A model generated the notes under the pieces. The model searched no databases and was not told the DNA's origin. It saw nothing but the letters and a program-made list of their open reading frames with translations. Positions 61,106-64,000 of a stretch of 64,000 nucleotides of DNA are shown here, piece by piece. The DNA is from an uncultured Lachnospiraceae bacterium. GTDB taxonomy: Bacteria; Bacillota; Clostridia; Lachnospirales; Lachnospiraceae. How positions within the stretch are numbered: the first letter of the stretch is position 1; each line of letters begins with the position of its first letter. The stretch covers positions 1-64,000 of the forward strand of contig CAJTJY010000005.1 in NCBI GenBank assembly GCA_910576975.1. The letters are read 5' to 3'. The position numbers and the translations under genes were made by a program.

Positions 61106-62605
61106 CTAATTCAAGCTCTCAACAAAGCGGTCAAAGGCTTTCTGACCTTCTTCGTCCCGCTTATACACGCCCGCATGTTCCAGCACTTTGCTGAAGACCA
61201 AGGCGATCTCGCTATGTAAGATATCCATGACATTTTCGCTGTCAAGCTCAGGATGCCTTGGTAAAAGCTCCTCCACCCAGTCTGCGTGTTTCTCTATGCT
61301 TTGGTCGGCACGAATGTCTTTCTTATTTACAATCGCATCTGCCAGCGTTTCCATCTCGTCTTTTAAACGGGCTGGAAGCACCGCAAGTCCCATTACCTCA
61401 ATCAGCCCGATGTTTTCTTTCTTAATATGGTGCAATTCCGCATGGGGATGGTACAATCCCATAGGATGCTCCTCTGTCGTGATATTATTGCGCAGCACCA
61501 AATCAAGCTCAAAAGCATCTCCCCGTTTCCTGGCAATGGGAGTGATCGTATTGTGAGGTTCTCCATCCGTCATTGCAAAGATAAACGCTTCCTCATCCGT
61601 ATACCCTCGCCATGCGGATAAAATCTTGTCTGCAAGAGCAATGAGGCGATCGCTGTCTGGAGCGGAAATTCGAATTACGGACATCGGCCATTTTACAATT
61701 CCCGCTTTGACATCTTCAAAGCCTGCCACTGTAAATTCACGCTCCACGGGGGCTTTTGCCATCGCAAATTCATAATTGCCTCCCTGGAAATGGTCATGGC
61801 TTAAGATAGATCCCCCCACGATCGGCAAGTCTGCATTGGAACCCACAATATAATGTGGGAACTGTTTTACAAAATCAAACAGCTTACAGAATGTGCCATG
61901 TTCTATTTTCATGGGAATGTGCTTGGAATTAAACACAATGCAGTGCTCATTATAATATACATAGGGTGAATACTGAAATCCCCACTTGCTGTCTTGAATG
62001 GTCACTGGAATAATTCTATGATTCTGCCTTGCGGGATGATTGATGCGACCTGCATAACCTTCATTCTCAACACACAACAAGCATTTCGGATAGCCGCTCT
62101 GCTTGGCATTTTTAGCCGCTGCAATTGCTTTGGGATCTTTTTCCGGCTTGGAGAGGTTGATCGTAATATCAATCTCCCCATAAGGAGTCTCGGATTTCCA
62201 CTTGACATCCTTTGAAATACGGTAACGACGGATATAATCACTGTCCTGACTCAATTTATAATAATAATCCGTAGCCGCTTTAGCACCATTTTCTTTATAG
62301 ACTTCCCAAAACTTTTTGATTACCTCGCTGGGACGGGGCATCAGCTTTGCCATCAGCTTGGTGTCAAAAAGATCACGGTATACTACGCCGTTTTCTTCTA
62401 GCACGCCATGTTCGTAAGCGTAATCCAAAAGCTCTTTTAATACTGGCTCCAGTTCCACATGCTGATAGCTTTCTTGCGGCTCGTCATATTCCTCAATCTG
62501 CAAGGCTTCCAGCAGCTGATTCGTGGTAAAAACAACGTCCTCCTCTTCCAATAAATGGTTCTCTAATCCGTAACACACCAGTTTCTTCACTGCTTCGTTG
62601 ACCAT
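61106..62605 (-). CDS. galT: UDP-glucose-hexose-1-phosphate uridylyltransferase (class II GalT)
   Basis: GalT swaps UMP between UDP-glucose and galactose-1-phosphate in the Leloir pathway. At 499 aa it is of the Gram-positive class II, longer than E. coli GalT. GSILSHDHFQGG near residue 272 carries active-site histidines, and YHPHAELHHIKKENIG follows later. HPARQNHRIIPV and YVYYNEHCIVFN are also typical. It starts 15 bp after the galK stop, so the two are translated from one mRNA. GGAGGAAGAG lies before the ATG. Confidence 0.95.
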   Translation of the reverse strand: MVNEAVKKLVCYGLENHLLEEEDVVFTTNQLLEALQIEEYDEPQESYQHVELEPVLKELLDYAYEHGVLEENGVVYRDLFDTKLMAKLMPRPSEVIKKFWEVYKENGAKAATDYYYKLSQDSDYIRRYRISKDVKWKSETPYGEIDITINLSKPEKDPKAIAAAKNAKQSGYPKCLLCVENEGYAGRINHPARQNHRIIPVTIQDSKWGFQYSPYVYYNEHCIVFNSKHIPMKIEHGTFCKLFDFVKQFPHYIVGSNADLPIVGGSILSHDHFQGGNYEFAMAKAPVEREFTVAGFEDVKAGIVKWPMSVIRISAPDSDRLIALADKILSAWRGYTDEEAFIFAMTDGEPHNTITPIARKRGDAFELDLVLRNNITTEEHPMGLYHPHAELHHIKKENIGLIEVMGLAVLPARLKDEMETLADAIVNKKDIRADQSIEKHADWVEELLPRHPELDSENVMDILHSEIALVFSKVLEHAGVYKRDEEGQKAFDRFVESLN

Positions 62606-62620
62606 AAACTCTTCCTCCTT

Positions 62621-63898
62621 TTACACTCTGATTCCGCCAAAATGCCTAACTTTCAGCACATGGCAGGATCCTTCTCCATATACGCCATCCATCGTTTTTC
62701 GGTACATTTCCACAAAATCATCTGGCACAAACGCTTGAATCGTGCCTGCAAAGCCGCCTCCATGCACCCTGTTTGCGCCCTGGTCAGCCAAGATACTGTC
62801 GCTGACTGCAAGCCCTATGGAGACATTCTGGTTCTGCACGTCCTTGTTCGTATAAATGTTCTGCAGGTATTTGAAAGAAGAATTCCCTGACTCCTTGACA
62901 TTCTTTAAGAATTCCTGAAAATTTCCTGCCTGCAATGCGCCTGTTTCCAAATCCACGCGTTGATTCTCCTCAAAAAAATGCAGTGCGCGCAATACCGGGC
63001 GGTCACCGCATGTTTCCCGGATCTTAGGAATATTCTGATAAAACTCCTCCGGTTCCACTTCTCTTAGAAATTCTTTCTTAAAAAATTGCGCCACTTTCTT
63101 CATCTCCTGCGGAATTAGCGCATACTCATCTGTAAGATCCGCATGAGAGCCCTTGGTATCCGTGATGCATAAACTGTGATGATAAGAGCAAAAATCGACA
63201 TCTACTTTCTTGACCACAGGATTTTGGGGAACTGCAAAATCGATATGTATCAGACCTCCCACAGAACAAGCCATCTGGTCCAACAAACCGCAGGGCTTTC
63301 CAAAATAAACATTCTCCGAATACTGAGCCGCCTTTGCAATTTCCACCGGACTGACTTTCATATCATTATACAGTCCTGAGAGAATGGCTCCCAATAACAC
63401 CTCAAACGCTGCAGAGCTGGACAGTCCTGCGCCACTTAACACGTTACTGGTCACATAAGCACAAAAACCGCCGACTTGATAGCCATTTTTCTTAAGCCCG
63501 TACGCCATCCCCCGTATCAATCCTACAGAGGTTCCCTTTTCTTCTTCTCGAACTTCTAAATCCTTAAGATCCACAGTAATCATAGGATAACCCTCGGATA
63601 ATAACTTGATTACGTTTTCCTGGGACTTGCCTGCCACTGCGATAGCGTCAAGATTGACGGATGCCGCCAGCGCTTTCCCATGCTGATGATCGGTATGGTT
63701 GCCGCCTATCTCGCTTCTTCCCGGCGCACTATAGAGTTCCACTTCCTGCTCTCCAAAAAGCTCTTCATATCTTTGAATCGCTTCCTGGTAACGATGCACC
63801 TGAGACGCAATCATCCCTGCATCCACATAAATATCCAAAAGTCGCTGCCGAAATTCCTGAGAATTCACTTCTTGTGCCAATACTTTTAAGTTCTTCAT
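62621..63898 (-). CDS. galK: Galactokinase
   Basis: GalK phosphorylates galactose at C1 with ATP. Motifs include YSAPGRSEIGGNHTDHQHGKAL (about residues 50-70; galactose recognition) and SGAGLSSSAAFEVLLG (about 145; phosphate loop). The C-terminal GGGFAGTIQAFVP follows GANRVHG. The catalytic Asp lies in CGLLDQMACSVGG. The 425-aa length is normal for Clostridia. The ATG at 63898 was preferred over an upstream in-frame start because of the nearby ribosome site GGCAGGG and the family length. Its promoter is probably right of the window. Confidence 0.95.
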   Translation of the reverse strand: MKNLKVLAQEVNSQEFRQRLLDIYVDAGMIASQVHRYQEAIQRYEELFGEQEVELYSAPGRSEIGGNHTDHQHGKALAASVNLDAIAVAGKSQENVIKLLSEGYPMITVDLKDLEVREEEKGTSVGLIRGMAYGLKKNGYQVGGFCAYVTSNVLSGAGLSSSAAFEVLLGAILSGLYNDMKVSPVEIAKAAQYSENVYFGKPCGLLDQMACSVGGLIHIDFAVPQNPVVKKVDVDFCSYHHSLCITDTKGSHADLTDEYALIPQEMKKVAQFFKKEFLREVEPEEFYQNIPKIRETCGDRPVLRALHFFEENQRVDLETGALQAGNFQEFLKNVKESGNSSFKYLQNIYTNKDVQNQNVSIGLAVSDSILADQGANRVHGGGFAGTIQAFVPDDFVEMYRKTMDGVYGEGSCHVLKVRHFGGIRV

Positions 63899-64000
63899 AT
63901 TTGCCCTGCCTTTACTATTTATTGTCACTGGCAAAATGCAGGAAATTTGGAACGCTTGCAACTCTAACAGATCCATCTCCTGTATCTTCCTGCTCCCTAT

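Overview
The window looks like chromosome of an anaerobic Clostridia bacterium of the Lachnospiraceae type. The signs are strong AGGAGG-type ribosome sites, sigma-A promoters with 17-base spacing, an 84-aa acidic-tailed membrane protein, a TrpR/YerC regulator, a Gram-positive Tad-like pilus locus, a class II galT and a lysine riboswitch in front of dapA. No rRNA, tRNA or CRISPR array was seen.

Layout. 1-9500: a shortened DUF262 gene, the rRNA methyltransferase rlmD, helicase pcrA, a DUF1836 protein, a YerC regulator, a PHP phosphatase and a solitary substrate-binding lipoprotein. 9.8-18.4 kb: a leftward Tad/Flp-like pilus operon with an ATPase, a membrane platform, several very small pilin-like proteins and a large InlB-repeat surface protein. 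18.5-31.6 kb: an Mrp/Nbp35 ATPase, a lipoprotein, an orphan sensor kinase, a YhaN/YhaO-type nuclease pair, a periplasmic-sensing EAL protein, dapB and dapA under a lysine riboswitch, and a CobO-like ATPase. 31.7-34.1 kb: a two-OB-fold SSB-like protein, a cyclophilin and a degenerate ParA/TadZ-like protein. 58.1-64.0 kb: fabH with a FabT-like operator, hflX, a NifX-like protein, galT and galK.

The centrepiece is a 22,620-bp element (35053-57672) inserted inside an N-acetylmuramoyl-L-alanine amidase gene. The amidase N-terminus (57702-57673) and its remainder (35052-34324) lie on the same strand at opposite ends. Joining them at a shared CA dinucleotide restores an uninterrupted 252-codon amidase. 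The element ends carry a 9-bp perfect inverted repeat exactly 14 bases from the core on both sides, as expected for the attP of the large serine recombinase encoded just inside the left end.

The cargo is a leftward operon plus one rightward protease gene. The operon order is an Lgt-like membrane enzyme, a 2,718-aa secreted protein, a 49-aa double-glycine precursor peptide (previously easy to miss because of its size), a strong intercistronic hairpin, a single-module NRPS (C-A-T-TE) whose A-domain code reads as serine and whose TE has a Cys nucleophile motif, an HlyD-like protein, and two NHLP/NHLM-type ABC exporters, one with a C39 peptidase domain. The rightward gene encodes a subtilisin-like protease. 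This union of a ribosomal GG-peptide, a serine-activating NRPS and a peptide exporter inside an excisable amidase-splitting element is the most unusual system in the window. Several families of palindromic miniature repeats (about 95-180 bp) fill the intergenic gaps.
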